64,000 nucleotides of DNA from Galeruca laticollis (Eukaryota; Arthropoda; Insecta; Coleoptera; Chrysomelidae), in the NCBI GenBank assembly GCA_963921935.1, contig OY998185.1, positions 63,689,717-63,753,716 of the forward strand. Reading direction: 5' to 3'. The position numbers and the translations under genes were made by a program. Below, in pieces: positions 24,478 to 36,776 of this stretch. A model generated the notes under the pieces. It worked only from the letters and a program-made list of their open reading frames with translations. It was not told where the DNA came from and searched no databases. Positions within the stretch are counted from its first letter, which is position 1, and each line of letters begins with the position of its first letter.

Positions 24478-26964
24478 ATTTGAGACGAAATTTCATCTAA
24501 TCGAGCATGTTTCGAGCGGAAGTTAGGCCAAAAATGTATTTTTGGATAATTGCGAAAAATGCGATATTTTCCTTACTATATATAGTCAAGCTACATATTT
24601 GACGAAAAATATTTTTCCTCTCAAAAAATACTGAAATCATGAGAATAGGGGTTCTTTGATACGACAAATCGACTGGTGTTGTCAATTTTTCGATGAGATG
24701 AATGGTTCAAATATTAGGAGAGCATTTAAGTTAGAAGAAAACATGCCTTCATATAAAAAATCGAACAGACCAAAATAATGGATAATAATAAGTTCATTCG
24801 TGTAATTTTTTAGTAAAGTACTGACAAAGGTTCAATCTATGATGGGAGGAATCAGGAGAGCACTTAAACGATGCGATTTAGAAGTAGAGTTCTTAAAACT
24901 TAGAGTATGGAATGAAGAGGGGTGATATCAAATATCCATAATTACTGAGAAATTAATAGAGTTAGGACATTAACAAAGTCACCCATCGATTTAAGACGAA
25001 ATTTCATCTAATCGAGCATGTTTCGAGCGGAAGATAGGCCAAAAATGCATTTTTGGATAATTGCGAATAATGCAATTTTTTCCATATTTCCATATTTTAC
25101 ATATTTGTCGAAAAATATTTTTTCTCTCAGAAAATACTGAAATTATGAGGAATGGGGTTCTATGATACGACAAATCGACTGGTGTTGTCCATTTTTGGAT
25201 AAGATAATAGTTTCAAATATAAGGAGAGCATTTAAGTTAAAAGAAAACATGCATTCATATAAAAAATCGTACAGGCCAAAATAATGGAAATATTCATTCA
25301 ATTTTTTGAGAAAGTATCGTCAAAGGTCATATTTTTTACAAAAAATCACGTGTGCACCACAATGATGCGATTCAGAAGTAGAGTGCGTATAACTTGGAGT
25401 ATCCAATGAAGAGGGTAAAATCAAGTATCGATAGTTATTCAAAAAATTGATAGAGTTATGGCATTAACAAAGTCACCCATCGATTATAGATGTGGCTTTA
25501 TTTAATCGGACATGTTTCGAGAGGATGATAGGCCAAAAATATATTTTCGGAGAATTGCGAAAAATGCAATATTTTCCTTACTATAGTCCAGCTACATATT
25601 TGACGAAAAATATTTTTCCTCTCAAAAAATACTGAAATTATGAGAATAGGGGTTCTATGATACGACAAATCGACTGGTGTTGTCCATTTTTGGATAAGAT
25701 AATTGTCTCGAATATTAGGAGAGCATTTAAGTTAAAAGAAAACATGCCTTCGTATAAAAAATTGAACAGACCAAAATAATGGAAATATTCATTAAATTTT
25801 TTGAGAGAGTATCGTCAAAAGTCTGATCTTTGATAAAAAATCAGGAGTGCACTTCACTGATGCGATTCAGAAGTAGAGTGCGTCAATCTTGGAGTATCCA
25901 ATGAAGAGGGTAAAATCAAGTATCGATAGTTATTCAAAAATTGATAGAGTTATGGCATTAACAAAGTCACCCATCGATTTTAGATGTGGCTTTATTTAAT
26001 CGGACATGTTTCGAGAGGATGATAGGCCAAAAATATATTTTCGGAGAATTGCGAAAAATGCAATATTTTCCTTACTATAGTCCAGCTACATATTTGACGA
26101 AAAATATTTTTCCTCTCGAAAAATACTGAAATTATGAGAATAGGGGTTCTTTGATACGACAAATCGACTGGTGTTGTCCATTTTTCGATGAGATAAATGG
26201 TTCAAATATTTGGAGAGCATTTAAGTTAAAAGAAAACATGCTATCATATAAAAAATCGTACAGGCCAAAATAATGGAAATATTCATTCACTTTCCTGAGA
26301 AAGTTTCGTCAAAAGTCTAATCTTTGATAAAAAATCAGGAGTGCACTTCACTGATGCGATTCAGAAGTAGAGTGCGTATAACTTGGAGTATCCAATGAAG
26401 AGGGTAAAATCAAGTATCGATAGTTATTCAAAAATTGATAGAGTTATGGCATTAACAAAGTCACCCATCGATTATAGATGTGGCTTTATCTAATCGGACA
26501 TGTTTCGAGAGGATGATAGGCCAAAAATATATTTTTGGAGAATTGCTGAAAATGCAATATTTTCCTTTCTATAGTCCAGCTACATATTTGACGAAAAATA
26601 TTTTTCCTCTCAAAAAATACTGAAATTATGAGAATAGGGGTTCTTTGATACGACAAATCGAATGGTGTTGTCCATTTTTCGATGACATAAATGGTTCTAA
26701 TATTAGGAGAGCATTTAAGTTAAAAGAAAACATGCTATCATATAAAAAATCGTACAGGCCAAAATAATGGAAATATTCATTCACTTTTCTGAGACAGTTT
26801 CGTCAAAAGTCTAATCTTTGATAAAAAATCAGGAGTGCACTTCACTGATGCGATTCAGAAGTAGAGTGCGTATAACTTGGAGTATCCAATGAAGAGGGTA
26901 AAATCAAGTATCGATAGTTATTCAAAAATTGATAGAGTTAGGGCAATAACAAAGTCACCCATCG
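24478..26964 (-). repeat. B/C hybrid, A-to-B hybrid and three class A monomers
   Basis: Units are 24478-24988 (511 bp), 24989-25482, 25483-25976, 25977-26470 and 26471-26964. The hybrid at 24989 has the tatttccatatttt variant and a damaged middle (ttttttacaaaaaatcacg near 25335). The words tttatttaatcgg and atattttcggag recur at matching places in the 47.4 and 60.2 kb copies. Confidence 0.92.
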
Positions 26965-28046
26965 ATTTTAGATGGAGCTTAATCTAATCGGACATGTTTC
27001 GAGAGGATGATAGGCCAAAAATATATTTTTGGAGAATTGCGAAGAATGCAATATTTTCCTTACTATAGTCCAGCTACATATTTGAAGAAAAATATTTTTC
27101 CTCTCAAAAAATACTGAAATTATGAGAATAGGGGTTCTTTGATACGACAAATCGACTGGTGTTGTCAATTTTTCGATGAGATGAATGGTTCAAATATTAG
27201 GAGAGCATTTAAGTTGGAAGAAAACATGCCTTCATATAAAAAATCGAACAGACCAAAATAATGGATAATAATAAGTTCATTCGTATAATTTTTTAGTAAA
27301 GTACTGACCAAGGTTCAATCTTTGATGGAAAGAATCAGGAGAGCACTAAAGCGATGCGATTTAGAGAGAGAGTGCGTCAAACTCATGTATGGATTGAAAA
27401 ATAAATTCATTTTCGAAAATATCATTCAATTATTTTTTAAATTATGGCGGGAGCGCGATTTTTACTGATTAAATACGTTTTTGAAGTAGTAGACGTTAAT
27501 CTACAGCTGTCTGAACACCAGAATATCATCGAGCAAACTCCTATCAATCTTTTGACACCAATATCAAGCTGAGCAAACTGCTGAGGATTGAAAAAAAAAT
27601 TAGTTTACGAAAATATCATTGAAATATTTTTAAAATTATGGCGGGAGCGCGTTTTTTACTGATTAAATACGTTTTTGGGGTAGTAGACGTTAATCTACAG
27701 CTCTCTGAATAGTAGAATATTATCAAGCAAACTTCTATAAATCTTTTGACACCAATATCAAACTGAGCAAACAGCTGAGAATTGAAAAAAAAATTAGTTT
27801 TCAAAAATATCATTGAAATATATTTAAAATTATGTGGCTCTTTGGTACGACAAATCGACGGGTGTTGTCCATTTGACGATGAGATGAATGTTTCAAATTT
27901 TAGTAGAGGATGTGTGTGCACTACAAGGATGCTATTAAGAAGTAGAGTTCTTCAAACTTAGAGTATGGAATGAAGAGGGGTGATATCAAATATCCATAAT
28001 TACTGAAAAATGAATAGAGTTAGGACATTAACAAAGTCACCCATCG
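26965..28046 (-). repeat. Class C long unit, two subrepeats (1082 bp)
   Basis: Anchors are at 27815, 27621 and 27427. It matches 61189-62269 closely at an offset of about 34223 bp. Confidence 0.91.
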
Positions 28047-28548
28047 ATTTGAGACGAAATTTCATCTAATCGAGCATGTTTCGAGCGAAAGATAGGCCAA
28101 AAATGTATTTTTGGATAATTGCGAAAAATGTGATATTTTCCTTACTATATAGGTATAGTCAAGCTACATATTTGACGAAAAATATTTTTCCTCTCAAAAA
28201 ATACTGAAATTATGAGAATAGGGGTTCTTTGATACGACAAATCGACTGATGTTGTCCATTTTTGGATGAGATAATTGTTTCGAATATAAGGAGAGCATTT
28301 AAGTTAAAAGAAAACATGCTATCATATAAAAAATCGTACAGGCCAAAATAATGGAAATATTCATTCACTTTTCTGAGAAAGTATCGTCAAAAGTCTGATC
28401 TTTGATGAAAAATCAGGAGTGCACTTAACTGATGCGATTCAGAAGTAGAGTGCGTCAATCTTGGAGTATCCAATGAAGAGGGTAAAATCAAGTATCGATA
28501 GTTATTCAAAAATTGATAGAGTTATGGCATTAACAAAGTCACCCATCG
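28047..28548 (-). repeat. Chimeric monomer (502 bp)
   Basis: Read along the plus strand of the window, the left part (28047-28200) is class C tail with an expanded indel site (ctatataggtatagtc). It then becomes class A within the conserved word gaataggggttctttgatac. The monomer at 62270-62767 is chimeric at the same phase. Confidence 0.85.
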
Positions 28549-29042
28549 ATTATAGATGTGGCTTTATCTAATCGGACATGTTTCGAGAGGATGATAGGCC
28601 AAAAATATATTTTTGGAGAATTGCGAAAAATGCAATATTTTCCTTACTATAGTCCAGCTACATATTGGACGAAAAATATTTTTCCTCTCGAAAAATATTG
28701 AAATTATGAGAATAGGGGTTCTTTGATACGACAAATCGACTGGTGTTGTCCATTTTTTGATGAGATAAATGGTTCAAATATTTGGAGAGCATTTAAGTTA
28801 AAAGAAAACATGCTATCATATAAAAAATCGTACAGGCCAAAATAATGGAAATATTCATTCACTTTTCTGAGAAAGTTTCGTCAAAAGTCTAATCTTTGAT
28901 AAAAAATCAGGAGTGCACTTCACTGATGCGATTCAGAAGTAGAGTGCGTATAACTTGGAGTATCCAATGAAGAGGGTAAAATCAAGTATCGATAGTTATT
29001 CAAAAATTGATAGAGTTAGGGCAATAACAAAGTCACCCATCG

Positions 29043-29930
29043 ATTTTAGATGGAGCTTCATCTAATCGGACATGTTTCGAGAGGATGATAGGCCAAAAAT
29101 ATATTTTTGGAGAATTGCGAAGAATGCAATATTTTCCTTACTATAGTCCAGCTACATATTTGAAGAAAAATATTTTTCCTCTCAAAAAATACTGAAATTA
29201 TGAGAATAGGGGTTCTTTGATACGACAAATCGACTGGTGTTGTCAATTTTTCGATGAGATGAATGGTTCAAATATTAGGAGAGCATTTAAGTTGGAAGAA
29301 AACATGCCTTCATATAAAAAATCGAACAGACCAAAATAATGGATAATAATAAGTTCATTCGTATAATTTTTTAGTAAAGTACTGACCAAGGTTCAATCTA
29401 TGATGGAAAGAATCAGGAGAGCACTAAAGCTATGCGATTTAGAAAGAGAGTGCGTCAAACTCATGTATGGATTGAAAAATAAATTCATTTTCGGAATTAT
29501 CATTGAATTATTTTTTAAATTATGGCGGGAGCGAGATTTTTACTGATTAAATACGTTTTTGAAGTAGTAGACGTTAATCTACAGCTCTCTGAATACTAGA
29601 ATATTATCAAGCAAACTTCTATAAATCTTTTGACACCAATATCAAACTGAGCAAACAGCTGAGAATTGAAAAAAAAATTATTTTTCAAAAATATCATTGA
29701 AATATATTTAAAATTATGTGGCTCTTTGGTACGACAAATCGACTGGTGTTGTCCATTTGACGATGAGATGAATGTTTCAAATTTTAGTAGAGGATGTGTG
29801 TGCACTACAACGATGCTATTAAGAAGTAGAGTTCTTCAAACTTAGAGTATGGAATGAAGAGGGGTGATATCAAATATCCATAATTACTGAAAAATGAATA
29901 GAGTTAGGACATTAACAAAGTCACCCATCG
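29043..29930 (-). repeat. Class C long unit, one subrepeat (888 bp)
   Basis: Anchors are at 29699 and 29505. The GC-rich motif has a mutation (gagcgag). Confidence 0.9.
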
Positions 29931-30441
29931 ATTTGAGACGAAATTTCATCTAATCGAGCATGTTTCGAGCGGAAGATAGGCCAAAAATGTATTTTTGGAT
30001 AATTGCGAAAAATGCGATATTTTCCTTACTATATATAGTCAAGCTACATATTTGACGAAAAATATTTTTCCTCTCAAAAAATACTGAAATCATGAGAATA
30101 GGGGTTCTTTGATACGACAAATCGACTGGTGTTGTCAATTTTTCGATGAGATGAATGGTTCAAATATTAGGAGAGCATTTAAGTTAGAAGAAAACATGCC
30201 TTCATATAAAAAATCGAACAGACCAAAATAATGGATAATAATAAGTTCATTCGTATAGTTTTTTAGTAAAGTACTGACCAAGGTTCAATCTATGATGGAA
30301 AGAATCAGGAGAGCACTGAAGCGATGCGATTTAGAAGTAGAGTGCGTCAAACTTAGAGTATGGAATGAAGAGGGGTGATATCAAATATCCATAATTACTG
30401 AGAAATTAATAGAGTTAGGACATTAACAAAATCGCCCATCG

Positions 30442-31424
30442 ATCTAAGACGAAATTTTATCTAATCGAGCATGTTTCGAGCGGAATATATGCCAAAAATG
30501 TATTTTTGGAGAATTGCGAATAATGCAATATTTTCCATACTATAGTTCAGGTACATATCTGTCGAAAAATATTTTTTCTCTCAGAAAATACTGAAATTAT
30601 GAGGAATGGGGTTCTCTGGTACGACAAATCCACTGGTGATGTCCGTTTGTCGATGAGATGTCTGATTCAAATTTTATGGGAGGATTTAAATTGAAAGAAA
30701 AGGTGCCTTCATATAAAAAATCACACCGCCACATTAATAAGTTCATTCGTGTAATTTTTTAGTAAAGTACTGACAAAGGTTCAATCTATGATGGAAAGAA
30801 TCAGGAGAGCACTAAAGCGATACGATTTAGAAAGAGAGTGCGTCATACTTATGTATGGATTGAAAAATAAATTCATTTTCGAAAATATTATTGAATTATT
30901 TTTTAAATTATGGCGGGAGCGCGATGTTTACTGATTAAATACGTTTTTGGGGTAGTAGACGTTAATCTACAGCTATCTAGATAGCACAATATCATCAATA
31001 AAACTCCTATCAATCTTTTGTCACAAATATCAAGCTGAACAAACAGCAGAGAATTGAAAAAAAAATAGTTTTCAATAATATCATTGAAATATATTTAAAA
31101 CTATGTGGTTCTTTGGTACGACAAATCGACTGGTGTTGTCCATTTGACGATGAGATAAATGTTTCAAATTTTAGCAGAGCATGTAAATTGATAGAAAAGA
31201 TGCCTCCACATAAAAAATCACACAGACCAAAATAATAAGATCATACGTTTAATTTTATAGTAAAGTACTGACTTATGAAGAAAAGAATCAGGAGTGCACT
31301 ACAACGATGTTATTAAGAAGTAGAGTGCTTCAAACTTAGAGTATGGAATGAACTGGGGTGATATCAAATATCCATAATTACTGAGAAATTAATAGAGTTA
31401 GGACATTAACAAAGTCACCCATCG
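30442..31424 (-). repeat. Class C long unit, one subrepeat, extended (983 bp)
   Basis: Anchors at 31086 and 30893 are 193 bp apart. As in the 1192-bp units, more of the class B middle is kept (gaagaaaagaatcaggagtg, about 31273-31292). Confidence 0.89.
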
Positions 31425-33407
31425 ATTAAGGACGAAATTTCATCTAATCTAGCATGTTTAGAGCGGAAGATAGGCCGAAAATGTATTTTTGGAGAATTGC
31501 GAATAATGCAATATTATCCATACTATAGTTCAGGTACATATTTGTCGACAAATATTTTTTCTCTCAGAAAATACTGAAATTATGAGGAATGGGGTTCTTT
31601 GGTACGACAAATCGCCTGATGATGTCCATTTGTCGATGAGATGAATGATTCAAATTTTATGGGAGGATATAAATTGAAAGAAAAGATGCATGCCTTCATA
31701 TAAAAAAGCACACCGACGAAAATAATAAGTTCATTCGAGTAATTTTTTAGTAAAGTACTGACAAAGGTTCAATCTATGATGGGAAGAATCAGGAGAGCAC
31801 TTAAACGATGCGATTTAGAAGTAGAGTGCTTCAAACTTAGAGTATGGAATGAAGAGGGGTGATATAAAATATCCATAATTACTGAGAAATTAATAGAGTT
31901 AGGACATTAACAAAGTCACCCATCGATTTAAGACTGAATTTCATCTAATCGAGCATGTTTCAAGCGGAAGATAGGCCAAAAATGCATTTTTGGATAATTG
32001 CGAATAATGCAATATTTTCCATACTATAGTTCAGGCACATATTTGTCGAAAAATATTTTTTCTCTCAGAAAATACTGAAATTATGAGGAATGGGGTTCTA
32101 TGATACGACAAATCGACTGGTGTTGTCCATTTTTGGATAAGATAATTGTTTCAAATATAAGGAGAGCATTTAAGTTAAAAGAAAACATGCATTCATATAA
32201 AAAATCGTACAGGCCAAAATAATGGAAATATTCATTCACTTTTCTGAGAAAGTATCGTCAAAAGTCTGATCTTTGATAAAAAATCAGGAGTGCACTTCAC
32301 TGATGCGATTCAGAAGTAGAGTGCGTCAATCTTGGAGTATCCAATGAAGAGGGTAAAATCAAGTATCGATAGTTATTCAAAAATTGATAGAGTTAGGGCA
32401 TTAACAAAGTCATCCACCGATTTTAGATGAATTTTCATCTAATTGGACATGTTTCGAGAGGATGATAGGCCAAAAATATATTTTTGGAGAATTGCGAAAA
32501 ATGCAATATTTTCCTTACTATAGTCCAGCTACATATTTGACGAAAAATATTTTTCCTCTCAAAAAATACTGAAATTATGAGAATAGGGGTTCTTTGATAC
32601 GACAAATCGACTGATGTTGTCCATTTTTGGATGAGATAATTGTTTCAAATATAAGGAGAGCATTTAAGTTAAAAGAAAACATGCTATCATATAAAAAATC
32701 GTACAGGCCAAAATAATGGAAATATTCATTCACTTTTCTGAGAAAGTATCGTCAAAAGTCTGATCTTTGATGAAAAATCAGGAGTGCACTTAACTGATGC
32801 GATTCAGAAGTAGAGTGCGTCAATCTTGGAGTATCCAATGAAGAGGGTAAAATCAAGTATCGATAGTTATTCAAAAATTGATAGAGTTATGGCATTAACA
32901 AAGTCACCCATCGATTATAGATGTGGCTTTATCTAATCGGACATGTTTCGAGAGGATGATAGGCCAAAAATATATTTTTGGAGAATTGCGAAAAATGCAA
33001 TATTTTCCTTACTATAGTCCAGCTACATATTGGACGAAAAATATTTTTCCTCTCGAAAAATATTGAAATTATGAGAATAGGGGTTCTTTGATACGACAAA
33101 TCGACTGGTGTTGTCCATTTTTTGATGAGATAAATGGTTCAAATATTTGGAGAGCATTTAAGTTAAAAGAAAACATGCTATCATATAAAAAATCGTACAG
33201 GCCAAAATAATGGAAATATTCATTCACTTTTCTGAGAAAGTTTCGTCAAAAGTCTAATCTTTGATAAAAAATCAGGAGTGCACTTCACTGATGCGATTCA
33301 GAAGTAGAGTGCGTATAACTTGGAGTATCCAATGAAGAGGGTAAAATCAAGTATCGATAGTTATTCAAAAATTGATAGAGTTAGGGCAATAACAAAGTCA
33401 CCCATCG

Positions 33408-34295
33408 ATTTTAGATGGAGCTTCATCTAATCGGACATGTTTCGAGAGGATGATAGGCCAAAAATATATTTTTGGAGAATTGCGAAGAATGCAATATTTT
33501 CCTTACTATAGTCCAGCTACATATTTGAAGAAAAATATTTTTCCTCTCAAAAAATACTGAAATTATGAGAATAGGGGTTCTTTGATACGACAAATCGACT
33601 GGTGTTGTCAATTTTTCGATGAGATGAATGGTTCAAATATTAGGAGAGCATTTAAGTTGGAAGAAAACATGCCTTCATATAAAAAATCGAACAGACCAAA
33701 ATAATGGATAATAATAAGTTCATTCGTATAATTTTTTAGTAAAGTACTGACCAAGGTTCAATCTATGATGGAAAGAATCAGGAGAGCACTAAAGCTATGC
33801 GATTTAGGAAGAGAGTGCGTCAAACTCATGTATGGATTGAAAAATAAATTCATTTTCGAAAATATCATTGAATTATTTTTTAAATTATGGCGGGAGCGAG
33901 ATTTTTACTGATTAAATACGTTTTTGAAGTAGTAGACGTTAATCTACAGCTCTCTGAATACTAGAATATTATCAAGCAAACTTCTATAAATCTTTTGACA
34001 CCAATATCAAACTGAGCAAACAGCTGAGAATTGAAAAAAAAATTATTTTTCAAAAATATCATTGAAATATATTTAAAATTATGTGGCTCTTTGGTACGAC
34101 AAATCGACTGGTGTTGTCCATTTGACGATGAGATGAATGTTTCAAATTTTAGTAGAGGATGTGTGTGCACTACAACGATGCTATTAAGAAGTAGAGTTCT
34201 TCAAACTTAGAGTATGGAATGAAGAGGGGTGATATCAAATATCCATAATTACTGAAAAATGAATAGAGTTAGGACATTAACAAAGTCACCCATCG
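33408..34295 (-). repeat. Class C long unit, one subrepeat (888 bp)
   Basis: Anchors are at 34064 and 33870. It is nearly identical to 29043-29930, including the mutated gagcgag. Confidence 0.9.
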
Positions 34296-34799
34296 ATTTG
34301 AGACGAAATTTCATCTAATCGACCATGTTTCGAGCGGAAGATAGGCCAAAAATGTATTTTTGGATAATTGCGAAAAATGCGATATTTTCCTTACTATATA
34401 TAGTCAAGCTACATATTTGACGAAAAATATTTTTCCTCTCAAAAAATACTGAAATCATGAGAATAGGGGTTCTTTGATACGACAAATCGACTGGTGTTGT
34501 CAATTTTTCGATGAGATGAATGGTTCAAATATTAGGAGAGCATTTAAGTTAGAAGAAAACATGCCTTCATATAAAAAATCGAACAGACCAAAATAATGGA
34601 TAATAATAAGTTCATTCGTATAATTTTTTAGTAAAGTACTGACCAAGGTTCAATCTATGATGGAAAGAATCAGGAGAGCACTGAAGCGATGCGATTTAGA
34701 AGTAGAGTGCGTCAAACTTAGAGTATGGAATGCAGAGGGGTGATATCAAATATTACTGAGAAATTAATAGAGTTAGGACATTAACAAAGTCGCCCATCG

Positions 34800-35782
34800 A
34801 TTTAAGACGAAATTTTATCTAATCGAGCATGTTTCGAGCGGAATATATGCCAAAAATTTATTTTTGGAGAATTGCGAATAATGCAATATTTTCCATACTA
34901 TAGTTCAGGTACATATCTGTCGAAAAATATTTTTTCTCTCAGAAAATACTGAAATTATGAGGAATGGGGTTCTCTGGTACGACAAATCCACTGGTGATGT
35001 CCGTTTGTCGATGAGATGTCTGATTCAAATTTTATGGGAGGATTTAAATTGAAAGAAAAGGTGCCTTCATATAAAAAATCACACCGCCACATTAATAAGT
35101 TCATTCGTGTAATTTTTTAGTAAAGTACTGACAAAGGTTCAATCTATGATGGAAAGAATCAGGAGAGCACTAAAGCGATACGATTTAGAAAGAGAGTGCG
35201 TCATACTTATGTATGGATTGAAAAATAAATTCATTTTCGAAAATATTATTGAATTATTTTTCAAATTATGGCGGGAGCGCGATGTTTACTGATTAAATAC
35301 GTTTTTGGGGTAGTAGACGTTAATCTACAGCTATCTAGATAGCACAATATCATCAATAAAACTCCTATCAATCTTTTGTCACAAATATCAAGCTGAACAA
35401 ACAGCAGAGAATTGAAAAAAAAATAGTTTTCAATAATATCATTGAAATATATTTAAAACTATGTGGTTCTTTGGTACGACAAATCGACTGGTGTTGTCCA
35501 TTTGACGATGAGATAAATGTTTCAAATTTTAGCAGAGCATGTAAATTGATAGAAAAGATGCCTCCACATAAAAAATCACACAGACCAAAATAATAAGATC
35601 ATACGTTTAATTTTATAGTAAAGTACTGACTTATGAAGAAAAGAATCAGGAGTGCACTACAACGATGTTATTAAGAAGTAGAGTGCTTCAAACTTAGAGT
35701 ATGGAATGAACTGGGGTGATATCAAATATCCATAATTACTGAGAAATTAATAGAGTTAGGACATTAACAAAGTCACCCATCG
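34800..35782 (-). repeat. Class C long unit, one subrepeat, extended (983 bp)
   Basis: Anchors at 35444 and 35251 are 193 bp apart, the same as in 30442-31424, including the caataatatc variant. Confidence 0.89.
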
Positions 35783-36776
35783 ATTAAGGACGAAATTCCA
35801 TCTAATCTAGCATGTTTCGAGCGGAAGATAGGCCAAAAATGTATTTTTGGAGAATTGCGAATAATGCAATATTTTCCATACTATAGTTCAGGTACATATT
35901 TGTCGACAAATATTTTTTCTCTCAGAAAATACTGAAATTATGAGGAATGGGGTTCTTTGTTACGACAAATCGCCTGATGATGTCCATTTGTCGATGAGAT
36001 GAATGATTCAAATTTTATGGGAGGATTTAAATTGAAAGAAAAGATACCTTCATATAAAAAATCACACCGACGAAAATAATAAGTTCATTCGTGTAATTTT
36101 TTAGTAAAGTACTGACAAAGGTTCAATCTATGATGGGAAGAATCAGGAGAGCACTTAAACGATGCGATTTAGAAGTAGAGTGCTTCAAACTTAGAGTATG
36201 GAATGAAGAGGGGTGATATAAAATATCCATAATTACTGAGAAATTTATAGAGTTAGGACATTAACAAAGTCACCCATCGATTTGAGACGAAATTTCATCT
36301 AATCGAGCATGTTTCGAGCGGAAGATAGGCCAAAAATGTATTTTTGGAGAATTGCGAATAATGCAATAATTTCCATACTATAGCTCAGGTACATATCTGT
36401 CGAAAAATATTTTTTCTCTCAGAAAATACTGAAATTATGAGGAATGGGGTTCTTTGGTACGACAAATCGCCTGATGATGTCCATTTGTCGATGAGATGAA
36501 TGATTCAAATTTTATGGGAGGATTTAAATTGGAAGAAAAGATGCCTTCATATAAAAAAGCACACCGACGAAAATAATAAGTTCATTCGTGTAATTTTTTA
36601 GTAAAGTACTGACAAAGGTTCAATCTATGATGGGAGGAATCAGGAGAGCACTTAAACGATGCGATTTAGAAGTAGATTGCTTCAAACTTAGAGTATGGAA
36701 TGAAGAGGGGTGATATAAAATATCCATAATTACTGAGAAATTAATAGAGTTAGGACATTAACAAAGTCACCCATCG

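Larger units (their letters stand above)
16500..28190 (-). repeat. Long-range duplicated segment, copy 1
   Basis: Unit order and rare words match about 49.5-62.4 kb at offsets of 32961, 33935, about 34230 and 34224 bp. Each change of offset is explained by whole monomers or subrepeats gained or lost. Shared private variants include cacttctctgag, the 20343 deletion, cacccttcgatt and aatcacgtgtgcacc. Confidence 0.88.
28549..32913 (-). repeat. 4365-bp higher-order repeat, copy 1
   Basis: Unit order is 28549-29042 (A), 29043-29930 (C, one subrepeat), 29931-30441 (511 bp), 30442-31424 (C, one subrepeat, 983 bp), 31425-31925 (B), 31926-32419 (hybrid) and 32420-32913 (A). Rare words (gcacttaactgatgcg, catattggacgaaa, gagcgagattttt) recur exactly 4365 bp further on. 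The class B unit carries a 4-bp gain in gatgcatgcc at about 31685. Confidence 0.92.
32914..36776 (-). repeat. 4365-bp higher-order repeat, copy 2 (diverging at its right end)
   Basis: Units are 32914-33407 (A), 33408-34295 (C, one subrepeat), 34296-34799 (504 bp, a 7-bp loss in caaatattactgag), 34800-35782 (C, one subrepeat), 35783-36279 (B) and 36280-36776 (B). It follows copy 1 at +4365 bp, then +4358 after the 7-bp loss, and ends in a second class B monomer instead of the hybrid. Confidence 0.91.
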
